From positions 1 through 16,594 of the forward strand of contig JACMLK010000169.1 in assembly GCA_014379665.1 (NCBI GenBank): DNA of 16,594 nt, written 5' to 3'. The translations under genes were made by a program, and so were the position numbers. Below the pieces are notes generated by a model. The model saw only the letters and a program-made list of their open reading frames with translations. It ran no database searches and had not been told where the DNA came from. This document shows positions 1 through 7,896 of the stretch, piece by piece (the first letter of the stretch is position 1; each line of letters opens with the position of its first letter). The stretch comes from Saprospiraceae bacterium. Its GTDB lineage: Bacteria > Bacteroidota > Bacteroidia > Chitinophagales > Saprospiraceae.

Positions 1-1932
1 ATCCGTATCTATCAATCTGGTTATCTCATGTTTTTGCATGATGTATATGGTGTCGTTGACCACTTTTACTCCCAATGGTTCTGCAAGTCCGAATGCTATT
101 CTTTTAACAGTCATTTTGGTGGTATCACCGGAGGCCACATTGTCAAGAATAAAAACTGATCCTGCAGCATCCCATGTACTTACAATAAGTCGTCCATCCG
201 ATTTGAAATCCATACCGCCAACTTTCGGTTTAAAACTATTCGGTCTGGCCTGGTACAGATCAAACGAAGGGTGAACATCCAAAAGCGGATATTGGTCACC
301 GGGCACTTTGGATACGTTGGCCATAGGTAGTTTGAAGTCCCGCAGAATGTCCTGGTCTGCTTTGTTGTGAAAAATACTAAAAGTAGGGATGACCTCGTAT
401 TCTTTATCACCTGGTTTTTTCCAGTTAAATGACAGAAATGCACCACCACCACCCTGGTAATAATCAATTTTGAAAGGATAATATCCTTTGGTCATCCGAA
501 TACTGACATCTTTGTATTCAGCACCATGAGGACCATCATTGTCCATCACTTTTTTATCTCCGATATAGACAATGGAGCCATCATCACTCCATATTTGGAA
601 AGTGTAGGTTCCGGCAGTATCTATCTTAACATAACCTGTACCTACAAGCGCAAAATTTTCTTTTAAGTCTTTGAAATCACCTCCCGATAAATTATCAAAG
701 TTTTGCAATACCCCGGCATATTTTGGTTTTTGACCTGAATTAATGACAGGCACCTTTTGAGAAGTAGAGGGAATGGTAAATGCTTTTACTATACTGCCGG
801 GAAGCATGTCTTCTTCTTTTAGACCTGACACGGGAGACATGGTTAAAGTATTTGTTTCAGTTGCTGAAGGCTCAGCTTGTTCCTCATCATTATCTAAGGA
901 TAATACGTAAACAACCATCTGATTTAATTCTTCTTCATCAAGATCAGGGTGTGGTGTCATCGCCTGTTCGCCCCATATTCCGAAACCGCCCTTTTTGATT
1001 TTTCCGGAAAGAAGAGCAATATTTTCCTCGGTATTTTTGTACCTTTTTGCGATGGCAGTATAGGAAGGTCCAATGGTTTGAAGGGTTTTATTGTGACAAG
1101 TCCTGCAATCACTTTTGGCTATGAGTTTAAGCCCTTCAGGAAGCGCACCTGAATTTTCTTCTTTTTCTTCTTCAGATACACCTCCTGCTATATTTTTATT
1201 AATGATGGTCGGAGTTGGTATAAATGTAGTATTAAATTTGGTTAAACCATTATTATTTAAAGTAAGCACCCCATCCACATTGATCACGTTGAGGTTGTCG
1301 TATTTTATATCTTCTTTATTACTGTAGCTTACTTTGCCATCCGTCGATATATTGTTTTCAACCACGATCGAACTGAGATTAAATTTCAGATGCACTTTTA
1401 TACCATCAGGGACGTCAGTCAAAGTGAATTTTCTTTCCAGAACAGGTGATCCGGAAGCAGATGTGGATGCTTCTATTTCTTCAAAAACAAAAATAGGATT
1501 AGCCAGTTTATCAACATTTAGCTGATACATTAATTCTGCTTTCCCATTAATAAAACGGTGACCTTTATAATCAAATATAGTGGTCAGTGTATCTCCTGCA
1601 TCATTGGTGACAAACCAGGGGTTTTTATATTTATTTTCCACATAACTGTTGCCGATACTTATTGGCTGTGGGCCATGAGCCGTGGTATATACGGCCCCAT
1701 CAAAATAAACACTACCTTTCCAGGCTTTATAAAGTGCACCTGTTTCTGCATGATATGATACCCAAATGTCTTTGTTAAGCGCCAATGTAATCATTCGTGG
1801 ATTCAGATCCAGTACGGAGCGGAATACCCAATGATCTAAGGGTCTATTGGTGAATCCAGTAGTTTCTTTTTTATTGCAGGAAAACAGTGTCAGATATAAG
1901 ATTGTGATTATTAACAATTTATGTAAACGCAT
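1..1932 (-). CDS. Lipoprotein fusing cytochrome c, PA14 and sugar-dehydrogenase-like propeller (3' end outside window)
   Basis: The reading frame is open for 644 codons from ATG at 1932 to the window edge, so the C-terminus is missing. Residues 1-19 form a lipoprotein signal (lipobox LFSC, Cys19). Residues 30-250 form an N-terminal module I have seen attached to Bacteroidota c-type cytochromes. Residues 265-345 form a cytochrome c domain with the heme motif CRTCH (Cys276, Cys279, His280) and a likely distal ligand, Met325 in AMTPHP. Residues 400-505 resemble a PA14 carbohydrate-binding domain (FQIWSDDGS, then a GGGG-containing strand). From about 555 a propeller starts (VGGMDFKSDGRLIVSTWD), like soluble glucose/aldose dehydrogenases. 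The likely role is envelope-anchored sugar binding and oxidation, with electrons passed to the attached heme. This comes from domain content; the substrate is unknown. It is divergent from truA. Confidence 0.85.
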   Translation of the reverse strand, partial: MRLHKLLIITILYLTLFSCNKKETTGFTNRPLDHWVFRSVLDLNPRMITLALNKDIWVSYHAETGALYKAWKGSVYFDGAVYTTAHGPQPISIGNSYVENKYKNPWFVTNDAGDTLTTIFDYKGHRFINGKAELMYQLNVDKLANPIFVFEEIEASTSASGSPVLERKFTLTDVPDGIKVHLKFNLSSIVVENNISTDGKVSYSNKEDIKYDNLNVINVDGVLTLNNNGLTKFNTTFIPTPTIINKNIAGGVSEEEKEENSGALPEGLKLIAKSDCRTCHNKTLQTIGPSYTAIAKRYKNTEENIALLSGKIKKGGFGIWGEQAMTPHPDLDEEELNQMVVYVLSLDNDEEQAEPSATETNTLTMSPVSGLKEEDMLPGSIVKAFTIPSTSQKVPVINSGQKPKYAGVLQNFDNLSGGDFKDLKENFALVGTGYVKIDTAGTYTFQIWSDDGSIVYIGDKKVMDNDGPHGAEYKDVSIRMTKGYYPFKIDYYQGGGGAFLSFNWKKPGDKEYEVIPTFSIFHNKADQDILRDFKLPMANVSKVPGDQYPLLDVHPSFDLYQARPNSFKPKVGGMDFKSDGRLIVSTWDAAGSVFILDNVASGDTTKMTVKRIAFGLAEPLGVKVVNDTIYIMQKHEITRLIDTD

Positions 1933-1966
1933 CGACGGTTTTAAATTTGAATTATAAAAATTGGGT

Positions 1967-1974
1967 CTAATGTA
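1967..1974 (-). promoter_or_regulatory. Possible -7 promoter box for the cytochrome/PA14 gene
   Basis: On the minus strand this reads TACATTAG, seven of eight matches to the Bacteroidota -7 element TAnnTTTG. It lies 34 bases before the ATG at 1932, giving a leader of about 25 bases. I see no clear TTG at -33, so the call is weak. Confidence 0.3.
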
Positions 1975-2096
1975 TAAATAGATTTTGAAATGGATGGTAA
2001 AAAGATTAAATTTGTTTTTCAATGATTGTATACCGAAAAACATTTAATTTGGATTATGGCAGCATATACCCCTGTTCTTACAAAGAATGTATTCCT

Positions 2097-2104
2097 TATA
2101 GTTG
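2097..2104 (+). promoter_or_regulatory. Possible -7 promoter box for truA
   Basis: TATAGTTG matches the Bacteroidota TAnnTTTG box at seven of eight positions and ends 16 bases before the GTG start of truA, implying a very short leader. There is no good -33 TTG. Weak call. Confidence 0.25.
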
Positions 2105-2120
2105 GAAATGAGTTGAAAAA

Positions 2121-2912
2121 GTGAGATATTTTATACACCTGGCTTATCTGGGAACAGCTTACCACGGCTGGCAAAGACAAGCTAATGCTACGCCTTGCAT
2201 ACAACAGATTCTTGAAGAAGTACTTCTTAAAATGACTAGTCGAACTATAAGTTTGACGGGATGTGGCCGAACGGATGCAGGTGTTCATGCCAGTCAGTTT
2301 TTTTGCCATTTTGATTATGAGGAAGATTGGAATTTTGATCCCGTGGATCGACTGAATCACATGCTTCCCAGGGATATTTCAGTTTTTGAAATAATTCCTG
2401 TGGAAAAGTCGGCTCACAGTAGATACGACGCCATCAGAAGAACCTATGAGTATCATTTGCATAAGGAAGCAAATCCATTTTTTGCTCCGGTAAGTACCTA
2501 TTATAATTCTTTAGGTTCTCTTAATTTTGGGTTGATGAGAGAAGCAATGATACATTTGGAACAGCAAACTGATTTCAGACACCTTTGCCTGACACCCAAT
2601 AAATATAAGAATACGGTTTGTAGTATGTATGAGTCCACTATGAGAGTTAGTGACAATGAAAAACAAATTTGTTTTACATTTACAGCAAACAGATTTTTAA
2701 AATCCATGATAAGGATAATGGTATCGAGGTTACTCGCCCTCGGACAAGGACTAATATCCCTGGATGAATTTAAAGACGATAAAAAAAATAATCAGTCATT
2801 TTCTATCCGGCCATTGGCAAGACCCGAAGGTCTGCATCTGACAAGGGTAGTGTATCCTTATCTTGAAAGGGATCCTAAATCTATTTTTAAAGAACTTTAT
2901 GAATTGAAATAG
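2121..2912 (+). CDS. truA: tRNA pseudouridine synthase A (tRNA pseudouridine 38-40 synthase)
   Basis: Cytoplasmic enzyme converting uridines at positions 38-40 of the tRNA anticodon arm to pseudouridine. The N-terminus RYFIHLAYLGTAYHGWQRQ is the classic TruA opening. The catalytic loop is GRTDAGVHA at residues 49-57, with Asp52 the expected nucleophile. RRTYEY (106-111) supplies the conserved active-site Tyr109, and the FLKSMIRIM stretch near residue 200 matches the C-terminal FLxxMVR signature. At 263 residues it has the usual length. The start is GTG at 2121: an in-frame TGA lies at 2109-2111 and no ATG is available in that gap, while the conserved sequence begins at the second codon. A nearby ATG at 2108 is out of frame. 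The gene appears monocistronic, divergent from the cytochrome gene and convergent with the next small gene. Confidence 0.96.
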   Translation: MRYFIHLAYLGTAYHGWQRQANATPCIQQILEEVLLKMTSRTISLTGCGRTDAGVHASQFFCHFDYEEDWNFDPVDRLNHMLPRDISVFEIIPVEKSAHSRYDAIRRTYEYHLHKEANPFFAPVSTYYNSLGSLNFGLMREAMIHLEQQTDFRHLCLTPNKYKNTVCSMYESTMRVSDNEKQICFTFTANRFLKSMIRIMVSRLLALGQGLISLDEFKDDKKNNQSFSIRPLARPEGLHLTRVVYPYLERDPKSIFKELYELK

Positions 2913-2934
2913 TATTCAGGATGTCGATAAAAAA

Positions 2935-2968
2935 TTATCAGTTATGTTCAAATAATCATCCCTGATAA
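2935..2968. terminator. Weak hairpin between convergent truA and the basic-protein gene
   Basis: TTATCAG at 2935-2941 pairs with CTGATAA at 2962-2968 (7 bp, 20-base loop). An alternative smaller stem GATAA/TTATC (2926-2939) overlaps it. It lies between two converging stop codons, where a shared terminator is expected, but there is no good T-tract on either side. Low confidence. Confidence 0.25.
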
Positions 2969-2975
2969 AGTCTTA

Positions 2976-3254
2976 TTAGTATATCATTCTTCTTTCCATT
3001 TTGTTATGAAAACCCGGATCAGGTCTGCCAAAACGGTTTTCATCTCTTCGAATACGTGCCATCTTGCGTGCATGTCTTTTCTTATGTTGTTTTAAGCCTT
3101 TTCCATATTTTTTGTGCTGATGTATTTCGCCACGGATTTCGCTTTTTTCAGACCTGTGTTTTCTGTTATATTTTTTGTGATTACCCATTTGGGCATCAGC
3201 ACTCATCAATAAAGAAATGGTAAAAAAACCGATTAATAAAACTAATTTTTTCAT
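2976..3254 (-). CDS. Small exported protein, extremely rich in Lys, Arg and His
   Basis: A 92-codon frame from ATG at 3254. Residues 1-22 form a clear signal peptide (MKKL, a hydrophobic core, then a cleavage site after SADAQ or ADA). The mature part of about 71 residues is extraordinarily basic: I count 12 Lys, 12 Arg and 7 His, with repeated HKK/HKKR clusters and almost no hydrophobic residues until the C-terminal MERRMIY. I do not recognise the family. Such a chain is probably disordered and could bind polyanions such as lipopolysaccharide, DNA or phosphate, or metals through its histidines; that is inference. The signal peptide argues that the frame is real. The leader carries AATCACTAAAA shortly before the ATG, also found before the lipoprotein gene starting at 15821. 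It is convergent with truA. Confidence 0.7.
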   Translation of the reverse strand: MKKLVLLIGFFTISLLMSADAQMGNHKKYNRKHRSEKSEIRGEIHQHKKYGKGLKQHKKRHARKMARIRRDENRFGRPDPGFHNKMERRMIY

Positions 3255-3385
3255 TCCAGGATTTTTAGTGATTTGAATAATAATAAAATTTTAATCATTG
3301 ACCCGATTTAGAAAAGATAGTTTATTTGGTTTGGGTATGATTAACTTAATTTTAACTTATAGTATGATGGATAAGTTTTTTTGTA

Positions 3386-3393
3386 TAAGTTTG
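3386..3393 (+). promoter_or_regulatory. Candidate -7 promoter box for the 91-residue lipoprotein
   Basis: TAAGTTTG is an exact match to the Bacteroidota TAnnTTTG element. It ends 23 bases before the ATG at 3417, so a transcript would start roughly 17 bases before the start codon. No convincing -33 TTG is visible at the expected distance. Confidence 0.45.
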
Positions 3394-3416
3394 TTAAGAA
3401 TTTTAAATATTGTTGA

Positions 3417-3692
3417 ATGAAAGCATTAAATATTCTGCTGTTGCTTTTCATAATTTTACTGTTAGGCTCCGGGTGTGCAGAAAAAATTCACGTAGAAAAC
3501 TGTGTTCAGGGAGAAGCCCATGGTTTTTTGGACGGACTTATACATGGCGTTATCGCTCCGTTTGCATTGATAACTATGCTTTTTAAGGAAGATGTGACCG
3601 TTTTTGCAATCCATAATAATGGCTTCTGGTATGCATTTGGCTTTATATTAGGTAGTGGTGGTTGGGGTATTCTGGCTGGAAAGAAAAAATGA
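3417..3692 (+). CDS. Small conserved-looking membrane lipoprotein
   Basis: A 91-codon frame from ATG at 3417. Residues 1-19 are a very hydrophobic signal ending LGSGC, with Cys20 the probable lipidation site (the -3 residue is Gly, a loose lipobox). After Cys20 comes a short polar part and then two hydrophobic segments, about 38-58 (GFLDGLIHGVIAPFALITML) and 68-87 (NGFWYAFGFILGSGGWGILA), ending in KKK. I recall small proteins in several phyla with the same order, a GFxxGxxHGxIAPF stretch followed by an aromatic-rich WYxFGFxLG segment, generally annotated hypothetical; this recollection is not checked. Its function is unknown. It is preceded by an exact -7 box and looks monocistronic, with 177 bases of apparently non-coding DNA before the next gene. 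Confidence 0.75.
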   Translation: MKALNILLLLFIILLLGSGCAEKIHVENCVQGEAHGFLDGLIHGVIAPFALITMLFKEDVTVFAIHNNGFWYAFGFILGSGGWGILAGKKK

Positions 3693-3869
3693 AGTTTGAT
3701 ACGAATTGGAATTCTTTGGATTCTGAAACGATGATAATTTTGGTTTTTGCGTGTCAAAATATTGTAAATATCAAAACTTTGAACCCTGACTGGTCTGATT
3801 CACTAATTTTTTACCTTACCTTGCGTTCGATTACGTTATAAATATTATTAAGAAAAAATACACTGGACT

Positions 3870-5402
3870 ATGCGCATATTATTTTCAATTAAAATAGTCT
3901 GTTTGATTTTCACCTTTTCATTTATTGGTTGCTATGATCTGGATCAGGAAACAGACTTTGGATTAGGAGAACAGGAATACGAACTTGCGGTACCACTTAT
4001 CAATTCCAAAATTACAATAGGTAAAATATCCGAGGAGTCCAAGGGAAATACTTCTATCAGATTTGATGCTGAGGGTAAAGCGACAGTATTGTATAATGGC
4101 GAGGTCATCAGAAGATCGACTGCTGCCATTTTCCCGCCTTTACCCGGCATTTTGCCGATTCCTATTATTGATAGTATTTCAAAAGTAGAAATCTTTGAAA
4201 AAGAAAAATATCTTGTCAAAAAGGCAATCTTTAATGGAACGAAAATTAAGTTTGTATTTGAAAATGCACTTCCTCAGAATGTAAATATTAATATGCGAAT
4301 CCCTGAATTATCAAAAGACGGGAAAATTTTCGAACGCGATTTTGTATTAATATATAATGGTTCATCCCCTTCCAGATTGACAACAGAAGAAATTTCTGTT
4401 GATGGCTGGACTTTAGAAAGTCAGGACAATGCGCTGACTTATCATTATAAAGCCAGATTAGTGGATGGCAGCCCGGTAAAACTGGATCTGGCACAAATGA
4501 CATTTGATGTCATTAAATTTTCTTATATAGATGGATACCTTGGGTATCATGTATTTGCCGTGGATGGGAACATCATTGATGTCGGTTTATTTGATAAATG
4601 GAAAAGCGGAAGTTTTGATTTTGCAGACCCAAAGATTACCCTCAGTGTGGATAATGGTTTTGGATTACCGGTCAGGTCGCAGGTGAATAAAATGGAGCTC
4701 ACATCCATCACTGGTAAAACGGTTAATCTGGAAAGTGAATTTATAAATACCGGAATAAACTTTGCCTACCCGTCATTTTCAGAAATCGGGTTAATCAAAA
4801 CCACACACTTTGTTTTTGATAAATCTAACTCCAATATCCGTGAAATATTTAATGAAAAAACCAAAAATATTGCTTACGATATCAATGCATTGGTCAATCC
4901 GGATAGAGACACTACCATTAAAGGGTTTATTGCCGGAGACAGTTATTTTGTAGTTAGGGTAGCTGTTGAAGTTCCTTTTCTTGGATCGGTCAATAATGTG
5001 GTGATCTGCGATACACTGGATATTGAACTTGATGACGCAAAAGACATTTTATCTGCCGAATTCAAAGCAATTACCAGCAATGATTTTCCGGCAGACATGA
5101 AGGTACAGGCATATTTCCTGGATGACACAGGCACGAATATAGATCAATTATTTAGTGGTGATGGAATCCTGTTGCCCGCAGCAACGCTTCAGACTAACGG
5201 TAAAACCTTACCTGGAACAGAAAAAATAGACTTTATTGATTTTGATAAAACACGATTTGAATTAATACGAAAATCTAAAAAATTAGTTTTGGTGGCTACT
5301 ATTAATACTACAGGCAGTGACCAGAAAAAAGAATTGTGGGTCTATGATCACTATGGAATCGGATTAAAACTTGGGGCTATCATTAAATATAAGAAAAATT
5401 AA
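3870..5402 (+). CDS. Predicted outer-membrane lipoprotein, partner of the downstream barrel protein
   Basis: 510 codons from ATG at 3870. The signal ends FIGC with Cys21 the lipidation site. The mature chain is almost entirely alternating beta-strand-like sequence with Asp/Asn-rich loops. At least two segments look like repeats of one sandwich-type domain (for example around 95-200 and 330-440), but I cannot name the fold; SusE-like, LEA-like or Ig-like domains are all possible. There are no catalytic motifs. The next gene follows 9 bases after the stop and encodes a DUF5723-type barrel, so the two are probably cotranscribed and act together at the outer membrane. I recall lipoproteins of this kind beside DUF5723 genes in other Bacteroidota, but I could not check this. 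No convincing -7 box was found upstream. Confidence 0.8.
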   Translation: MRILFSIKIVCLIFTFSFIGCYDLDQETDFGLGEQEYELAVPLINSKITIGKISEESKGNTSIRFDAEGKATVLYNGEVIRRSTAAIFPPLPGILPIPIIDSISKVEIFEKEKYLVKKAIFNGTKIKFVFENALPQNVNINMRIPELSKDGKIFERDFVLIYNGSSPSRLTTEEISVDGWTLESQDNALTYHYKARLVDGSPVKLDLAQMTFDVIKFSYIDGYLGYHVFAVDGNIIDVGLFDKWKSGSFDFADPKITLSVDNGFGLPVRSQVNKMELTSITGKTVNLESEFINTGINFAYPSFSEIGLIKTTHFVFDKSNSNIREIFNEKTKNIAYDINALVNPDRDTTIKGFIAGDSYFVVRVAVEVPFLGSVNNVVICDTLDIELDDAKDILSAEFKAITSNDFPADMKVQAYFLDDTGTNIDQLFSGDGILLPAATLQTNGKTLPGTEKIDFIDFDKTRFELIRKSKKLVLVATINTTGSDQKKELWVYDHYGIGLKLGAIIKYKKN

Positions 5403-5411
5403 AAAGTGGCG

Positions 5412-6710
5412 ATGGTTAAATGGATTAACTTAATATTATTATTTATCTCAGCATTTATTTCAGGTAATGCACAGGATATTGGTTTATTAAACATGCACGG
5501 CTATTTGCCTGCAACCTACCTGAATCCCGGTATAGCATTGGAAAAGAAATTTAATCTTTCATTAGCCGGAATTAATGTGCTGATCGGAACCGACGGCCCT
5601 GCTATCAATCAGATCACTAGTAGAAATTCATCCGGGCAGAGATATTTGGACGTAAACAAATTAGATAATAATTTAGAAGCTTACCACAATATTTTTTTTG
5701 AAAATGATATCCATACGCTCGATCTTTCCTTCAAAGTGGGAGGATTGGTATTAATGACGGGTCATGCATTCAGGTCTTCAGGAAATTTCAGATATCCAAA
5801 AGGGCTTATTCAGATTGCCGCACAAGGTAATGCTGCTTTTACGGGCCAGACGATAGAAATTGCACCTTTTGTAGATATCAATGCATACAACGAACTTTAT
5901 CTTGGTCTACAGAATTCCTTTGGTCCTCTCACTGTAGGAATCAAAGGTAAACTTCTTTATGGGGTAGCTAATGTAACTACAGAAAAAGCAAGGATAGGCT
6001 TTTCTACAAATGAAGAATTTTATCAGCTTCAGTTTGACACAGATTACTTAGTCAGAAGTAGTGCGCTGTTCAGATATAATAGTCTGGATAGTATCACATT
6101 TGACTACAGTGGACTTTCATTTGACAATTTTTTTTATAATAACAGGGGATTTGCATTTGATATCGGAGCTTCATTGAATCTTGGGGATAAACTTTCATTA
6201 TCTGTCGGTGCGGTCGATATAGGAAAAATAAACTGGGATTTTTCACCCAGGAAGTACACCAGCCAGGGATCATTTTCATTTGACGGAGTTGATGTCCTGG
6301 AATATTTGGGGGATTCTACCTCCATTTCGATTAGTGATACCCTGATTGACTTACTGGAAGTTAAGCAGGTTTTTGAAAATTACAGCACTTCGCTGAAAGC
6401 CACCATTACCCTGGGTGCTACCTATACATTAAATAATGTTTGGTCGTTTAATTCGCTGTTGCTTTTTCAGGATAATATCAATTCAAAAAGAACTACCTGG
6501 TCTGTATCAGCAGTCAGAAAATTGTCCATATTTGATCTTGGACTGCAATATACTGTTTCAAAAAATAATTTTTCAGATATAGGGCTGTTTGCGAAAATCA
6601 ATTTAGGTCCGGTTTCTGCGTTTGCATCTACTAATAATATTTTTGGATTACTCAGACCTTTCGACAATAAAAGTGCGGGAGTCAGGTTAGGCGCAGTATT
6701 GCAACTATAG
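5412..6710 (+). CDS. DUF5723-like outer-membrane beta-barrel protein
   Basis: A frame of 432 codons from ATG at 5412. The longer GTG reading from 5406 adds only two residues; the ATG is preferred because it begins a clean signal peptide (MVKWINLILLFISAFISGNAQ, cut after AQ). The mature N-terminus GLLNMHGYLPATYLNPGIAL is the asparagine-proline opening typical of Bacteroidota DUF5723 and related PorP/SprF-type barrels. The rest is amphipathic strands with repeated aromatic and glycine positions (for example LGLQNSFGPLTVGIKGKLLYG and AFDIGASLNLGDKLSLSVGAVDIG), ending in a strand finishing with VLQL, a typical barrel C-terminus. Its predicted place is the outer membrane; what it transports or anchors is unknown. 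It is probably translated from the same message as the upstream lipoprotein. Confidence 0.82.
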   Translation: MVKWINLILLFISAFISGNAQDIGLLNMHGYLPATYLNPGIALEKKFNLSLAGINVLIGTDGPAINQITSRNSSGQRYLDVNKLDNNLEAYHNIFFENDIHTLDLSFKVGGLVLMTGHAFRSSGNFRYPKGLIQIAAQGNAAFTGQTIEIAPFVDINAYNELYLGLQNSFGPLTVGIKGKLLYGVANVTTEKARIGFSTNEEFYQLQFDTDYLVRSSALFRYNSLDSITFDYSGLSFDNFFYNNRGFAFDIGASLNLGDKLSLSVGAVDIGKINWDFSPRKYTSQGSFSFDGVDVLEYLGDSTSISISDTLIDLLEVKQVFENYSTSLKATITLGATYTLNNVWSFNSLLLFQDNINSKRTTWSVSAVRKLSIFDLGLQYTVSKNNFSDIGLFAKINLGPVSAFASTNNIFGLLRPFDNKSAGVRLGAVLQL

Positions 6711-6721
6711 ATATAAGCAGT

Positions 6722-6745
6722 CATCAGGAATTAAAAAATCTGATG
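6722..6745 (+). terminator. Weak hairpin after the barrel gene
   Basis: CATCAG (6722-6727) and CTGATG (6740-6745) form a 6-bp stem with a 12-base A-rich loop, 12 bases after the stop at 6710. There is no T-tract directly after it, so it may not terminate transcription. It does mark the only gap between this unit and the next. Confidence 0.25.
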
Positions 6746-6842
6746 CAGTAATGAAAATTAATATAAATGTCCCACTAAAGTGAATCCCGAAAATGGAAAA
6801 AGGCAGTTTTTTTAAATCCTTTTTACGATATGTATGTTTTTT

Positions 6843-6850
6843 TATTTTTG
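6843..6850 (+). promoter_or_regulatory. Candidate -7 promoter box for the TPR lipoprotein / reductase unit
   Basis: TATTTTTG is an exact TAnnTTTG match ending 19 bases before the ATG at 6870. It lies inside the longer reading that would start at 6834, which supports the downstream start. A clear -33 TTG is not visible. Confidence 0.4.
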
Positions 6851-6869
6851 TGATGTATTAACCAATGTG

Positions 6870-7868
6870 ATGTATAAATTTCTGGCAATCGTTATGATCG
6901 GTTTGTTTTTGTCCGGGTGTAAGTCCGATCAAAATAGTACCCATTCAGCTTCTTCTGATGACCCTGAAATAAGTAGTATTACCAATGATATTTTAAAAAA
7001 CCCAACAAATGCACAGTTGTATTTTGAGCGGGGAAAAATATATTATAATAAAGCATCTTACGATCTGGCTATATTGGATATCAGAAAAGCAATGACCATA
7101 GATTCGCTTAATCCTGAATTTTATCATTTGCTTTCAGACTCTTATCTTGATTATTATAACAGTAAGGAAGCAGTCAACACCATGTTGAAAGTGCTGACAT
7201 TGTATCCCGAGCGGGTGCCATCTTTACTGAAAATGGCAGAGCTGAAGTATATTCTGGAAGATTATGATTCATCTATACTTACGGTGAATGAAGTGGTGAG
7301 AATTGATCCTTCCAATGCTGAAGCCTTTTTTATGCTCGGTTTGAATTTCAGAGCTATTGGCGACAAAGAAAGAGCTATCAGTAGTTTTCAGACTGCTGTG
7401 GAGATGAATAGCACGCTGACGGATGCATGGATTATTCTCGGTGAAATGTACGAAGAAAAAAAGGATCCAAGAGCGTTGAAATATTTTGAAAGTGCCATAT
7501 TCAGTAATCCGAAATCAATGCAGGCCTTGCATTCAAAGGCGTTTTATCTACAGAATCATGGAAATATTCCGGGGGCACTTGAGATTTACAGAACCATCAA
7601 CTTATCAGATAAAACGTATATGGATGCCTACCTAAATGCCGGTTTGCTGTATCTGGAATTGGATTCTATCGACCGGGCTTTTGAGCAATTTGATATTATG
7701 ACAGGAATGGCACCGACCAATTATATGGGATTTTACATGCGGGGCATAGTCAATGAAAAAAAGGGAAAAAAAGAAGACGCACTCAGAGACTATGAATCTG
7801 CTTCTCATTTAAATAAAGACGATAAAAAAGTGCAGGATGCTATAGCATCAATTAAAAGTAAAAAATAA
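6870..7868 (+). CDS. Tetratricopeptide-repeat lipoprotein
   Basis: 332 codons from ATG at 6870. The frame stays open to an earlier ATG at 6834, but the later start gives a lipoprotein signal (MYKFLAIVMIGLFLSGC, Cys17) and a promoter box lies between the two. After a short Ser/Asp-rich linker, residues about 45-320 are a run of TPR helices; clear units include the one around AQLYFERGKIYYNKASYDLA, one around AEAFFMLGLNFRAIGDKERA, and a final one with FYMRGIVNEKKGKKEDALRD. Seven or so repeats would fill the region. The protein probably scaffolds partners on the periplasmic face of a membrane; the partner is not evident. The reductase gene begins 28 bases after its stop, consistent with one operon, though the link between the two products is unknown. 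Confidence 0.85.
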   Translation: MYKFLAIVMIGLFLSGCKSDQNSTHSASSDDPEISSITNDILKNPTNAQLYFERGKIYYNKASYDLAILDIRKAMTIDSLNPEFYHLLSDSYLDYYNSKEAVNTMLKVLTLYPERVPSLLKMAELKYILEDYDSSILTVNEVVRIDPSNAEAFFMLGLNFRAIGDKERAISSFQTAVEMNSTLTDAWIILGEMYEEKKDPRALKYFESAIFSNPKSMQALHSKAFYLQNHGNIPGALEIYRTINLSDKTYMDAYLNAGLLYLELDSIDRAFEQFDIMTGMAPTNYMGFYMRGIVNEKKGKKEDALRDYESASHLNKDDKKVQDAIASIKSKK

Positions 7869-7896
7869 ATTACATTAAATAACTAATTTCATCAAG

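Noticed and set aside
38..1758. Several plus-strand frames of 63-78 residues
   Set aside because: All lie antisense to the continuous 644-codon cytochrome/PA14 frame.
2019..2360. 113-residue minus-strand frame over the truA start
   Set aside because: It overlaps well-supported truA sequence, has no signal or domain, and is a shadow frame.
6793..6861. Short plus-strand frame starting MEKGSFFKSF
   Set aside because: About 22 codons, no ribosome-binding or family support, and it runs through the promoter region of the TPR gene.
6834..6869. N-terminal extension of the TPR lipoprotein
   Set aside because: It would bury the lipoprotein signal behind 12 extra residues and overlaps an exact -7 promoter box.
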